Source: Saprospiraceae bacterium
Lineage (GTDB): Bacteria > Bacteroidota > Bacteroidia > Chitinophagales > Saprospiraceae
DNA: 64,000 nt
Direction: 5' to 3'
Assembly: GCA_020628645.1 (NCBI GenBank)
Contig: JAHDES010000007.1
Span: 1-64,000 of the forward strand
This document shows, in pieces, positions 36,133-50,343 of this stretch (the stretch's first letter is position 1; the number at the start of each line of letters is the position of its first letter). The notes under the pieces were generated by a model. That model saw nothing but the letters and a program-made list of their open reading frames with translations, did not search any database and was not told where the DNA came from. Made by a program: the position numbers and the translations under genes.

Positions 36133-39100
36133 ATGACACAATCCACCTCAATTGCCAAATCAAATTCTATCTTAACCCCTGATTTTACGGATATTGTTGA
36201 TGCTTTAACTTATGCGATACAGAGTAATCGTTTTGCTTCCTTAATTAGTGAAACAGGAAGTGCGAGTTCTTATGTATTAAATGAACCTCTTACTAATAAA
36301 TTACTAACACAAAGTGTGCGTGCCTATAATGGGAATCGTTGGAGAGTGGTGCATACCTATCCAGGTTTACAGCCTGTAAATAATTTGGCAAAGGCTCTTT
36401 CTCAACCGGGACAATTATTTTTGCCCAAGGAAATGACAGCAAGTGCTGAACCCAATATTCGGAAGCTTCTTCATGAACAACAAAATGCGATCAGTCAGGT
36501 ATATCAACAGGCTGCATTTGCTGCGCAAAATCCATTTAATTTACTAATCGTTATTCATCATTTTGAAGATTTATTTCGGCATAAACAATTGTTTACGAAC
36601 AAAAGTGAAGATGTACAATATGTGTCTTTATTATTAAATGCCATTCATAACTCCGCTGTTCCTGTTTATGTAATATTGGATATTAAAGCTCCCTTTTTAT
36701 ATGAAACATCTAAATTTAGAGGATTATCAACTTTAATAAATCAGTCTAAAGTACTACTCAGTCCTATACAGAAAAGTTGGATCATACAACAGTTAGGAAA
36801 ATTAGGAGAAGGTAGTGATAATTTTTCTCCTGAATCATTAAGCAATCTGGTAGATGATATAAAAAAAGATCAACATAATGAAAGTTTGCTTTTGCGAACC
36901 AATTTTATGTTAAATGAACTCCAATCTAGCGAAAGCGATCAAGAGAATATAAAAAACGCCTATCTAGGAAAAGGAGGAATCACTAATGGCATCAGTAAAA
37001 AACTAAATCAAATCTATCAACAGTTAAGTGAACGAGAACAGCATATTTGCCAGTTGATTATTCGACTTATTGTAGGGAAAGATAGTGCAGGAAAACTTGT
37101 AAGAAAACCGATTACTTTTTCTAATGTGCGCTCTTTTTTATCAACTCACTTTGAAGAAAAAATAACTCAACATGAGATTACACAGGTTTTTCAAGCTTTT
37201 GATTTGACCAGTTTTAGTTTGTTTAGAAAAGATAATAATTCAACTTTTTCAATTGTGGATTTATCGAGTGATAAGCTATTGAAACTATGGGATGAAATTT
37301 CATTATGGGTGAGTGATGAACATTTTTATATCAACATTTACAAACGCTTAGTTGCTGATACTTTATCTTACAAAGATGGTGCTGGAGATGGTGAATTATA
37401 CACAGGCATGAAGCTAGAAGCTGCGATAAATTGGCAAAATAGTGCGAATAATTCCTTGCTTTGGGTGCAGCAACATGATGATACATCTCTTCCAGAAGAA
37501 ACTTGGGCAAAACAATATGCTAATTCATTAGAAGCAGTTCAGGCTTTTCTCCGAAAAAGTAATAAAGAACATTTGCTCCTTATACAACGAGAAGAAGAAA
37601 CAAGGGCATTTAAAATAAAACGAGCCAATAAACGAGCTAGAAATGCTTATATGATGCTTGGCGTAAGTGTTTTTTGTCTCTTATTTGCACTCAATGAATT
37701 TAGAAAGGCAAAAAACCGCAGAGATAATATGGAATTAATGAATACCTTATCTGATTTTTCGGATGCGCGTATAATTGAAGATAAATTAGATTACGCAAAA
37801 ATTAATTCCATTCGATATGCCATTAACCAAGATTCTATTGATGATAATCGAGCTTTATTTAATCGCTTTTATCAAGATTCTTTATTAGTAATGGATGAGC
37901 GGAGGTATCTAAATACCAGTTCTTTACCAGAAGATGATATAAATATCTTAAATACTATGAGCACCATCTTTAAAAATTATCGCTTAAAAAAAGAGGATGG
38001 CAAGGAAAAAGATAAATTCATACAGATCGCTAAAGAGGAGTTGTTATTTGATACTACTTATAACAAAAAAGAAAATATCGAAAAAGATACCATAGACAAA
38101 CTAAAAGAAAACCCTTTCTATTTTAAAGCCTTAACAGAAATTTTGGATTTAAAAATTGCTACAAATTCCAATAGAGCAATAGAGTTGGTTAGAAAAGATA
38201 CAACCAGTATTTATGATGTAACGTCTAATTCAGAGGTAGAACAGGAATTTGCCTATATTAAAGAGGAAGGAATCGTCACTATTTGTGTTTTTGACTTAGC
38301 ACAATGTGTGGAATTAGAAGATATAGTAGCGGCGAATGATTATGGAGGACGTTCTGTTGCGTATAGTAGTGATGGAAAATATATTTTTGCAGCTACGCTA
38401 TCTGGTAATGTTTATCGTTGGAATAGAAATTCCAATACTACAAGATTTTCAAATGATATAAGAGACTCCTCTCCAGAAATCAAGGCTAGTTTTAAGAAAA
38501 TTGCTAGCATAGGAAAAAACATTATTTTTGTTTCCTTTACTTCTATACAAGGTAAAGCTCGTGTGATTGCACATACCACATCGGGCATCTATTCCATTCA
38601 TCCAGAGACAGGTAATTATGATAAGTTAGTAGAAGAAAAAGTACCTATTTCCAGTATGTGTATACAGCCAGAAGGTAATTTTATCTTATATTCTACAGCC
38701 GATTATAGCAAGCTTGTAGAACTTCGTCCTAAAAAATTAGGTCGTACCATTCTTGAAATCAAACATCCCAATGTACGGATCACGGCTTCAGCTATTAATA
38801 ATTTGAATCCTGATAAAACGGCTACAGTTGCTTTTGGCTCGGATCAAGGAAAATATTGGCAAACGAGAATTGACTTTTCTAGTCGTTCTTTTCAAGAAGT
38901 TAATCTTAACAATACCTCTTTTTTTGGAAAACCTAAAACAAAACATTCAGCTAGTATTACTCGCTTAGTTTTTAATCCAGAGAAGAGCTCCAATATATTA
39001 GCTTCTGCTGGTTTGGATGGAAAAGTTCGTTTAATTGATACAGAAGATGACAAAGAGAAAGATGATATCTTAATTGAAAATGGTCGAGATATATGGTCTT

Positions 39101-39198
39101 TGGCCTTCAAAAATCCATATGAAATAATTGCTTGCGAAAACCGAGTACTACGAATTTGGATATCGGATCAAACTCGTTTAATAGAAGTACTTCAATAA
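36133..39198 (+). CDS. Membrane-anchored STAND-like protein with degenerate NTPase and C-terminal beta-propeller
   Basis: 1021 aa. The layout follows the novel STAND NTPase plus WD40 family: RWRVVHTYPGLQPVNNLAKA (70-89) matches its W.vv...PG..P...La.aL strand; however the P-loop position reads ISETGSASSYV (38-48, no GxxGxGKS) and the Walker B position LLIVIHHFEDLF (137-148) has His instead of Asp. A helical region to ~500 and one membrane helix (~505-525, AYMMLGVSVFCLLFALNEF) follow. After a charged linker come beta-propeller-like repeats (~690-1021; VAYSSDGKYIFAATLSGNVY at 741, LASAGLDGKVRLID at ~951). Nucleotide hydrolysis is unlikely. It is divergent from the envelope operon across 173 bases. 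Confidence 0.8.
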   Translation: MTQSTSIAKSNSILTPDFTDIVDALTYAIQSNRFASLISETGSASSYVLNEPLTNKLLTQSVRAYNGNRWRVVHTYPGLQPVNNLAKALSQPGQLFLPKEMTASAEPNIRKLLHEQQNAISQVYQQAAFAAQNPFNLLIVIHHFEDLFRHKQLFTNKSEDVQYVSLLLNAIHNSAVPVYVILDIKAPFLYETSKFRGLSTLINQSKVLLSPIQKSWIIQQLGKLGEGSDNFSPESLSNLVDDIKKDQHNESLLLRTNFMLNELQSSESDQENIKNAYLGKGGITNGISKKLNQIYQQLSEREQHICQLIIRLIVGKDSAGKLVRKPITFSNVRSFLSTHFEEKITQHEITQVFQAFDLTSFSLFRKDNNSTFSIVDLSSDKLLKLWDEISLWVSDEHFYINIYKRLVADTLSYKDGAGDGELYTGMKLEAAINWQNSANNSLLWVQQHDDTSLPEETWAKQYANSLEAVQAFLRKSNKEHLLLIQREEETRAFKIKRANKRARNAYMMLGVSVFCLLFALNEFRKAKNRRDNMELMNTLSDFSDARIIEDKLDYAKINSIRYAINQDSIDDNRALFNRFYQDSLLVMDERRYLNTSSLPEDDINILNTMSTIFKNYRLKKEDGKEKDKFIQIAKEELLFDTTYNKKENIEKDTIDKLKENPFYFKALTEILDLKIATNSNRAIELVRKDTTSIYDVTSNSEVEQEFAYIKEEGIVTICVFDLAQCVELEDIVAANDYGGRSVAYSSDGKYIFAATLSGNVYRWNRNSNTTRFSNDIRDSSPEIKASFKKIASIGKNIIFVSFTSIQGKARVIAHTTSGIYSIHPETGNYDKLVEEKVPISSMCIQPEGNFILYSTADYSKLVELRPKKLGRTILEIKHPNVRITASAINNLNPDKTATVAFGSDQGKYWQTRIDFSSRSFQEVNLNNTSFFGKPKTKHSASITRLVFNPEKSSNILASAGLDGKVRLIDTEDDKEKDDILIENGRDIWSLAFKNPYEIIACENRVLRIWISDQTRLIEVLQ

Positions 39199-39330
39199 AA
39201 TACGATTATGGAGTTGTTCTTCAACCATCATGTATTCTAAATTCTGACTATTTCGGAGGTAACTCTTAATGGTATCGTTTGGACTATCTGAAAATTTACG
39301 GGCGATATCGGTGATATAGATAAAATCCAT
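39178..39330 (-). pseudogene. Fragment of KilA-N-type gene
   Basis: A 50-codon frame starting MDFIYITDIARKFSDSPN and continuing DTIKSYLRNSQNLEY and EEQLHN. This corresponds to the N-terminal part of Bacteroidota KilA-N proteins (DYISLTDIAR..., WLRNxNTIEFLGxWEQL). The pattern is lost after EEQLHN and the frame stops inside the end of the STAND-like gene. It is the truncated remains of a DNA-binding, phage- or mobile-element-type gene. Confidence 0.5.
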
Positions 39331-39357
39331 TCTATTTTTATTAATAAAAATTCAGAA

Positions 39358-39529
39358 ATGTACATCATTCTAGTATATGACATGGGCGAAAAACGTGTGT
39401 TGAAGATGCTAAAATTATATTGTCGTTATTTAAATTGCTTGGATTCAAAATTAGTGAGTTGAAACTAAAGGAATTGCTTTATGAAGCTGAATAAATTATG
39501 ATAGTTTGATTATCTTTAGTAGTCGAAAA
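39358..39529 (+). pseudogene. cas2 remnant
   Basis: ATG at 39358 opens MYIILVYDMGEKRVLKML and KLYCRYLN, the first beta strand and helix of Cas2 (MYxILVYDxxxKRVxKMLKxCRxYLN). The frame then breaks. W-I-Q-N follows in another frame (39440-39451), ELKLKELLYEAE at ~39457-39492 in a further one and DSLIIFSSRK at 39500-39529, all in the Cas2 order (YLNWIQNSVFEGE..., KLKELL, DSLIIF). The central VFEGE segment is deleted. No cas1, other cas gene or repeat-spacer array is visible nearby. Confidence 0.75.
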
Positions 39530-39594
39530 TGCTCTTTGACATTTTGTAAATCCTTAAAAATCACACTACTACTTTGTTTTAATACCCTTACAGG

Positions 39595-44744
<5,150 letters not shown>

Positions 44745-44799
44745 TAGCACATATCTACTCATTAAAAAATGAAAGTAATGGAACGAATAAAAAAACGTA

Positions 44800-44820
44800 T
44801 ATTTAACCTTATGTTAAATA
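44800..44820. terminator. Hairpin between convergent genes
   Basis: TATTTAAC and GTTAAATA form an 8-bp stem with loop CTTAT between the stops of the GH2 gene (+) and the VOC gene (-). Only a weak T-rich tail follows. Confidence 0.4.
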
Positions 44821-44829
44821 GGTTTAATT

Positions 44830-45939
44830 CTACTCTTTCACCAATTCAAATTTTAATTCCTTTAAAGGTTGATGTTTTGTACTCTGCTTTTCAATAATTT
44901 GCCAAAAACATCCTGCTGGTCCTGAAAAAACAAAAGAACGCTCCCCAAATTCATTTTTAACAATTGCAGTGGTTTCTAAGGAGGCATCGGCCTTAACTAA
45001 CTTATACACCATATCAAGTTTAGCCGTATAAAAAGAATGCAAAGTAATCCCTAATGCACCTGGATGCTGATGATCAGAACGATCTGCTTTAGTACCAATA
45101 GGCACAAAAAACTTCAATTTACCACAGATGTTATTTGGGGAGACAAAGCCCCAGTACCAATGGCTATCGCCCGGCATCATTTGGAACACACGTTTAGGGC
45201 CTTTGAGCCAATCCCCATCAATTTCTGGTTCTTTCTCTGCTCTTAGTCCGAGTGCCGTTTGGAGGTAATTGAGCGAACGAATATCATCTACTTTTATAAT
45301 AAAATCATGGTGCGTAAACTCACTTGTTCTCAAGGTGCTATGCTCCCCTACTGTGCCGTATCCCGGAATATGATAACCATATCGTTGAAAAAAAACATGA
45401 TTAAAAAATTCACCATAAATACCCGTTTCTCTTACCACTACTGGGCGATTAAAGAAGTCCTTTTTCTTATCATCCAAACCAAATAAGTCATCTGCAATAG
45501 GCTCAATAGGCAACCACTTTTCTCCTGCTTCTCTTGCTGCTTGATAAGTATCATACAATCTAAAAATATCTTCACATCGCATTACTGCCATACGTTGCCC
45601 GATGGTCTCAGGAGGCGTATAGCCGACGCCTCGACTAGTGTGTTTTTCCCAAACTAAAATACGTAAAAGACCATGACTATCTATATCGCCATTTTGTAAA
45701 CGATAAGATTTCAAAGCAGAACGTGCACCATACAATTTATACGCTTGATCGGCGGAGTATTTTGCACTATCAACAACAGTAAAGCCATATTCTCCAAAAT
45801 ATTTGATGGCATAATCTGCTTTTTCTACACCTAGCATCACTTCGTATACACCACTAATACCCGTGTCAGGTAGTTCTACTTTTTCTTGACCAAAAGTCAA
45901 AAAAGAAACGAATAAAAGATAAAAGAAAAGACTTCTCAT
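44830..45939 (-). CDS. Exported VOC (glyoxalase-like) protein
   Basis: 369 aa with a signal peptide (MRSLFFYLLFVSFLTFGQE). It holds two vicinal-oxygen-chelate-like units: YEVMLGVEKADYAIKYFGEY (~31-50), and HHDFIIKVDDIRSLNYLQTA with LGLRAEKEPEI later. VOC proteins bind a metal and act as dioxygenases, glyoxalases or isomerases; metal ligands cannot be set safely here. It is 2 bases downstream of the MFS transporter and shares its operon, so it probably handles the transported compound in the periplasm. Confidence 0.8.
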   Translation of the reverse strand: MRSLFFYLLFVSFLTFGQEKVELPDTGISGVYEVMLGVEKADYAIKYFGEYGFTVVDSAKYSADQAYKLYGARSALKSYRLQNGDIDSHGLLRILVWEKHTSRGVGYTPPETIGQRMAVMRCEDIFRLYDTYQAAREAGEKWLPIEPIADDLFGLDDKKKDFFNRPVVVRETGIYGEFFNHVFFQRYGYHIPGYGTVGEHSTLRTSEFTHHDFIIKVDDIRSLNYLQTALGLRAEKEPEIDGDWLKGPKRVFQMMPGDSHWYWGFVSPNNICGKLKFFVPIGTKADRSDHQHPGALGITLHSFYTAKLDMVYKLVKADASLETTAIVKNEFGERSFVFSGPAGCFWQIIEKQSTKHQPLKELKFELVKE

Positions 45940-45941
45940 AA

Positions 45942-47174
45942 CTAAACGGTTTGTGGCTTTTTGAAATTTATTCTAACTAATAAAAATCCTATTAAGGCAA
46001 CAGCACATAAAATGATCATAATTTGTATCGCAGGTAGATAAGTCCCATCTGCGACACTACGTCTACCCAAAAACATAATACCAGCAACAGATGCCAAAGT
46101 ATCAACGGTTAAAACGATACCGAGTATTTTTCCGTAGGATTGTCCATAATATAATTCAGCAACAATGATTTGTATCATGGTAAAAACACCACTATACGCA
46201 ATACCGTAGGTCACTGCATACCAATAAGGAGACCAGCCCCCTTTATCCGTTCCCATGAGATATAAAAAATAATTGCCTATTATTAATAAGAGTATAGATC
46301 CCGCCATAACCATTTTTTTGTTGAAATGATCACTCAGAAAACCAAAAAATAACTTACCAATGACCCCAAACAGAAAAAAAGCAGAACCTACATTGGTTAC
46401 AGTTGTTGCATCAATGGATAATTCTTTTTGAAGATAAATATCTTGATGTTGTCCCATACCGATAATACAAAACCATAAAATACCCGTTGCCAAAAAGATC
46501 AAATACAAGGTAGGACTTTTCAAAGCTTGGGCTAATGTCACTCCTTTTTTCAAATTCATTTCAGGTTCTTGATCTGCTCCATCTGGAAACAAACCCATTT
46601 CTTGAGGGGTATTTTTTACCAAAAAAATCCAAGGGATAATCATAAATAAAGCCCCTAATCCTGCTAATAATAAGGTCGCACTACGCCAGCCCATCGCCTC
46701 GATCGCATCGCCTGTGATTTTATTAAATAAAGCACCGCCCAAACTTCCGCCGACTAATAAAATACCAACTGCTTTTCCTCGATGTTTGTGAAACCACTTG
46801 GTCAAAATATACATACTCGATGCCAATCCTGCTCCTGCTAAACCAATTGCAAAAACGATATAAACACCAATGAATTGCGTCAAATCATTGATCCGTCCAA
46901 AGCTCACTAAGCCAATTACCAGAATAATCGAACCAATTAACATGATGCGTTTGGGATTGTTTTTATCCAGTAATGTCCCAATGATTGGCATTAGGAAAGC
47001 CAATGCCAAATAGAAAATGGAAACGGGCCTCGTCACTTCTTCACGCGACCATTGAAAGACATCAATTAAACTAGGATAAAATCGTTTTAATGATAATGTG
47101 ATAATGCCATTGGAAGCAGCATAAATCAAACATAATCCTAGTAATACCCACCAACCATAGAATGTTTTTTTCAT
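45942..47174 (-). CDS. MFS transporter, oxalate/formate antiporter-like
   Basis: 410 aa with twelve membrane helices. The N-terminus (YGWWVLLGLCLIYAASNGII) and motifs LIGSIILVIGLVSFG and GLAGAGLASSMYILTKWFHK, followed by HRGKAVGILLVGGSLGGALF, match MFS members of the OFA and monocarboxylate groups, which carry small carboxylates. A long cytosolic loop (EMGLFPDGADQEPEMNLKKG) separates the halves. It is the first gene of a two-gene operon. Upstream lies a dispersed repeat (47175-47274). Confidence 0.85.
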   Translation of the reverse strand: MKKTFYGWWVLLGLCLIYAASNGIITLSLKRFYPSLIDVFQWSREEVTRPVSIFYLALAFLMPIIGTLLDKNNPKRIMLIGSIILVIGLVSFGRINDLTQFIGVYIVFAIGLAGAGLASSMYILTKWFHKHRGKAVGILLVGGSLGGALFNKITGDAIEAMGWRSATLLLAGLGALFMIIPWIFLVKNTPQEMGLFPDGADQEPEMNLKKGVTLAQALKSPTLYLIFLATGILWFCIIGMGQHQDIYLQKELSIDATTVTNVGSAFFLFGVIGKLFFGFLSDHFNKKMVMAGSILLLIIGNYFLYLMGTDKGGWSPYWYAVTYGIAYSGVFTMIQIIVAELYYGQSYGKILGIVLTVDTLASVAGIMFLGRRSVADGTYLPAIQIMIILCAVALIGFLLVRINFKKPQTV

Positions 47175-47274
47175 ATGTTTAAATTATTGTCGTGAGCCGA
47201 CTACAAGCCGTCTTACGATTAGTTTAGTCATTCTTTTGTGTATTATTTATGAAAATAAATAGCATGTTCGTTTC
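47175..47274 (-). repeat. ~100-bp dispersed repeat, second copy
   Basis: Reverse-orientation relative of the element at 2523-2630: read on the minus strand it begins GAAACGAACATGCTATTTAT, continues with TCATAAAT, ACACAAAAGAATGA, then a GACGGCTTG...GTCGGCTC hairpin-like core, and ends TTTAAACAT. It fills the leader between the MFS start codon and upstream sequence. Confidence 0.65.
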
Positions 47275-47306
47275 CTAATAAAAGGCTTGTTTCAAGTACT
47301 TGATTG

Positions 47307-48302
47307 TCAAGACACTTTGATTAGTAATTTTCCAAAATTTTCTCCTGTGAATAGTTTTTTTAATACACTTGGAAAAGTATCTATTCCATTAAAAATATGT
47401 TCTTTAGTATTCATTTTTCCTGTATGGAGCCAATCTGATAGTTGAGCCACAGCCTCTGGATATCGTTCTAAGAAATCAAAAACAATAATCCCTGTAATAT
47501 GCCCCCTAGCGGTTACAATTTTCATATAATTCTTCGGTCCATACATGGATTTACTGTTGTATTGTGAAATCGCTCCGCAAATGACAACTCTAGCTCCTTT
47601 TGCTAAATTGGCTAGAGCAGTATCCAATAAAGGGCCACCTACATTATCATAAAAAATATGAATACCTTCAGGGCAATGTTGTTTTAAGACAGCATGTACA
47701 TCTTCTTCTTTGTAATTGATGGCAATATCAAACCCACAGTCCTTTAGCAGATAATCACACTTGGCTTTAGTGCCTGCCGTACCCACTACTTTGCAGCCCT
47801 TGATCTTGGCAATCTGACCAACTGTACTACCTACAATACCAGCAGCACCACTCACAAAAACAGTCTCCCCTGCTTTTGGCTGTCCTCGTTCCAATAATCC
47901 AAAATAGGCAGTCATTCCTGGCATGCCTAATATACCCAAATGCCAAGACAAATTCCCTTTGGATAAATCACATTTACTTAATCCCTTACCATTAGATATA
48001 GCATGGGTCTGTGCACCAAGTAAACCTTGGACATGATCGCCAATTGCAAAAACGTCGTTCTTGGAATCAATCACCTCCCCTGCTGCAAAAGCACGCATTA
48101 CAGCACCTATTTCTACTCCTTTGATGTAAGTCGTTCCTGCATTCATCCATCCACGCATCGCAGGATCTAATGAAATGTATTTAATCTTGATTAATAATTC
48201 ACCATCTTGAAGTTCATTAATCGTACTTTCTTGTATGGTAAAATTAGAGGCTTCTACCATACCATTTGGTCTAGAATTTAAAATTATTTGCGTGTTTTGC
48301 AT
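47307..48302 (-). CDS. MDR-family NADP-dependent oxidoreductase (CurA-like)
   Basis: 331 aa from the ATG at 48302 (MQNTQIILNSRPNG). The zinc-free MDR family (leukotriene B4 dehydrogenase/curcumin reductase) is clear: YISLDPAMRGWMN, GMPGMTAYFGLLERGQPKAG, ETVFVSGAAGIVGSTVGQIA with the nucleotide-binding AGIVGSTVGQ, and YDNVGGPLLDTAL. Such enzymes reduce double bonds next to carbonyl groups with NADPH. It is divergent from the alpha/beta hydrolase gene with a shared MarR-type operator (48326-48344). Confidence 0.9.
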   Translation of the reverse strand: MQNTQIILNSRPNGMVEASNFTIQESTINELQDGELLIKIKYISLDPAMRGWMNAGTTYIKGVEIGAVMRAFAAGEVIDSKNDVFAIGDHVQGLLGAQTHAISNGKGLSKCDLSKGNLSWHLGILGMPGMTAYFGLLERGQPKAGETVFVSGAAGIVGSTVGQIAKIKGCKVVGTAGTKAKCDYLLKDCGFDIAINYKEEDVHAVLKQHCPEGIHIFYDNVGGPLLDTALANLAKGARVVICGAISQYNSKSMYGPKNYMKIVTARGHITGIIVFDFLERYPEAVAQLSDWLHTGKMNTKEHIFNGIDTFPSVLKKLFTGENFGKLLIKVS

Positions 48303-48325
48303 CAAAAATTAGTTAATCCTTTTAA

Positions 48326-48344
48326 TAGTTAATCAAATTAACTA
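48326..48344. promoter_or_regulatory. Palindromic operator, probably MarR-type (site 1)
   Basis: TAGTTAATCAAATTAACTA, a perfect 8-bp inverted repeat with a CAA centre, between divergent genes for the MDR reductase and the alpha/beta hydrolase. A half-site TTAGTTAAT is at 48309-48317. The identical 19-mer is at 53825-53843 in another divergent promoter, and two MarR genes are nearby. Confidence 0.7.
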
Positions 48345-48371
48345 ATTTTATTCGAGAATGAGAAAATATTC

Positions 48372-49790
48372 ATGCAAAAAGACTTTATAAAAATAGGTGA
48401 TCAAATTGTTCATTATCGTTCTGCTGGTAATGGGCTGCCCCTTTTATTGCTGCATCCTTCCCCCAATTCTTCTAAACTGCTGCTTCCTTTGATACAAGCA
48501 CTTTCGGAGCATTTTCTAGTTGTCGCGCCAGATATACCGGGTTACGGTTTGTCTCAACCTTTGGTGAGTGATTTTCAAGATATTAAAGATTATGCTTTTT
48601 TCTTTTCTCAATTTTTGGAAGAATTGGGTTTCAATAGGATTGCCATTTATGGCACAGCAACGGGTGCGCAAATTGCGATTCGTTTTGGATTAGAATTTCC
48701 GCAAAAAACGGCCCATCTTTTTTTAGATAATGCGGCTCATTTTACAGATGAGCAATCTACCAAAATTTTAGAAACTTACTTTCCTAATTTACAAGCACAA
48801 TACGATGGAAGTCATCTTCCAAAAATATGGACATTCGTAAATGACTTATTTTTATTTTTTCCTTGGTCATGGTCGAAAAACGAAAATCGAATCCATGCGC
48901 CTCACCCCCCCGATGCTGTATTGCAGATGGTCGCGATGGATTTTCTACAAGCGGGGGGGAATTATGACCGAGCTTATCGAGCCGCTTTTATACATGAAAA
49001 AGTAAAACATGTTCAGGCATTGACTGTGCCTACTACCTATTTTCAATGGAAAGGAAGCATCTTAAAACCTTACATGGATTCCCTTTTAGAACATCCGCTT
49101 CCTGAAAATATAAACGTCTTTACTACACCAGCTGATAGGATTGCAAGGCAGCAAATTATGGTGCAGCAAATCAATAAAGATTATACAAATGGTGATACAC
49201 ATATTGCCCTAGCTTTCAATAATGGACTGAAAGAACAAGGCTATATTCGATTAAAAGAAGGGGATTTACATTATTATTTTCATCAAAATAAGACAGATGA
49301 AATCCTTTTAGTCTTGCATGATTTAAGAAGTTCTGCGGCAGTTGCATTGGAGGAATACTTACATTTGATAAGGGATAAATCCATTTTAGCTATTAGTCTA
49401 CCAAATCATGGAGATTCGGATACATTTGATATAGCATTTGAGATCGAATTGATTGCTGCACTAATTAAAAAATCACTAGATCAATTAGGTATTCAACAAC
49501 TTAGCATTTTCGGTTTTGGATGGCCAAAAAAGGTAAGTGATTTTCTTTCAGAAAAATATACTTCTATACAATCCGTCAATTTGCCTATTACCGTAAAATC
49601 TCCTTTGCCAAAATTAGAAATCAGGGCAAATGGCGCGCATTTGATGGATGCTTGGTTTTATTTGAGGCATCGAATTTTATTTAAAAATCCAAATGAAAGA
49701 ACGGTAGAAAATATCCAAGCCCTTGTGGCTGATTTAGACCCAGAAATGATCCATTTAGAATTATTAGAATGGTTGAAATGTCGAATTTAA
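48372..49790 (+). CDS. Two-domain alpha/beta-hydrolase-fold protein lacking the usual serine
   Basis: 472 aa. Residues 1-275 form an alpha/beta hydrolase: oxyanion strand LLLLHPSPNSS, VVAPDIPGYGLSQP, and nucleophile elbow at 94-98 reading G-T-A-T-G (IAIYGTATGAQIAIRFGLE), so Ala96 replaces the usual Ser/Asp/Cys. Residues ~285-472 are a second hydrolase-like unit (YYFHQNKTDEILLVLHDLRS, AISLPNHGDSD) whose elbow is G-F-G-W-P. Related proteins use other residues at the elbow, so activity cannot be excluded, but classical serine chemistry is unlikely. Divergent from the MDR reductase and preceded by the putative MarR operator. Its stop touches the stop of the MarR gene. Confidence 0.8.
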   Translation: MQKDFIKIGDQIVHYRSAGNGLPLLLLHPSPNSSKLLLPLIQALSEHFLVVAPDIPGYGLSQPLVSDFQDIKDYAFFFSQFLEELGFNRIAIYGTATGAQIAIRFGLEFPQKTAHLFLDNAAHFTDEQSTKILETYFPNLQAQYDGSHLPKIWTFVNDLFLFFPWSWSKNENRIHAPHPPDAVLQMVAMDFLQAGGNYDRAYRAAFIHEKVKHVQALTVPTTYFQWKGSILKPYMDSLLEHPLPENINVFTTPADRIARQQIMVQQINKDYTNGDTHIALAFNNGLKEQGYIRLKEGDLHYYFHQNKTDEILLVLHDLRSSAAVALEEYLHLIRDKSILAISLPNHGDSDTFDIAFEIELIAALIKKSLDQLGIQQLSIFGFGWPKKVSDFLSEKYTSIQSVNLPITVKSPLPKLEIRANGAHLMDAWFYLRHRILFKNPNERTVENIQALVADLDPEMIHLELLEWLKCRI

Positions 49791-50282
49791 TTACTTCTGA
49801 ACGTTTTCCTTGAAATGTTCTAACAAAGTAGTACTAAGATGATCTAAGGATTTGAGTAAATTTTTTCTTTCTTTTTGATTAAAATCAGCAAATAAATTTT
49901 CATTGAAAAGTTTTCTACCCGGTTCGAGTTTTTTAAGTAAGTTCAATCCTTTTTTGGTCAATTGGAGCCGTTTTTTGCGACGGTCAATATCGTCTTCTAT
50001 TTGTTTGACTAATTTCTTTTTGAGTAAAGAATTGATCAGATTGGTCACATTTGGACGAGATACACTCAAGGCTTCCGCTAATTCAGACGCCATAAGTGGT
50101 TTGAAATGCTGCTCTCGTTCAAAATATGGGATGTTCGGATCACCCGCCAAATGGAGTAATAGCAACCATTGTTGGGTCGTAATTCCTTCTTGGGAGGAAA
50201 TGTATTCACCATACTTCTTCAATAAATCTGCGATCTCTAATATGTGCCAGATCGTTTTGGCACTGTCATTTTTTTCTATCAA
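49791..50282 (-). CDS. MarR-family transcription regulator 1
   Basis: 163 aa with the winged-helix signature SELAEALSVSRPNVTNLINS (helix-turn-helix) and wing DDIDRRKKRLQLTKKG. N-terminal dimer helices lie around residues 10-30. Translation must begin at the TTG at 50282 (MIEKNDSAKTIWHILEIADL): a stop codon lies 7 codons upstream in frame and the next ATG is inside the DNA-binding domain. It resembles the second MarR at 54806-55345 (both have GITTQQW/Y, LLHLA.DPNIP). It is divergent from the CpcT/CpeT-like gene. MarR proteins usually release DNA when they bind an aromatic or phenolic ligand. Confidence 0.88.
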   Translation of the reverse strand: MIEKNDSAKTIWHILEIADLLKKYGEYISSQEGITTQQWLLLLHLAGDPNIPYFEREQHFKPLMASELAEALSVSRPNVTNLINSLLKKKLVKQIEDDIDRRKKRLQLTKKGLNLLKKLEPGRKLFNENLFADFNQKERKNLLKSLDHLSTTLLEHFKENVQK

Positions 50283-50326
50283 GATTAGGAATTTAAACTA
50301 TCTTAAAGACTGCAAAAGTAAAAACA

Positions 50327-50343
50327 ATTAAATTGATATTAAT
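50327..50343. promoter_or_regulatory. AT-rich palindrome between MarR 1 and CpcT-like gene
   Basis: ATTAA-ATTGATA-TTAAT just before the ATG of the CpcT/CpeT-like gene. It is a loose relative of the 19-mer operator and may be an autoregulatory site for MarR 1. AT-rich palindromes also occur by chance here. Confidence 0.3.
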
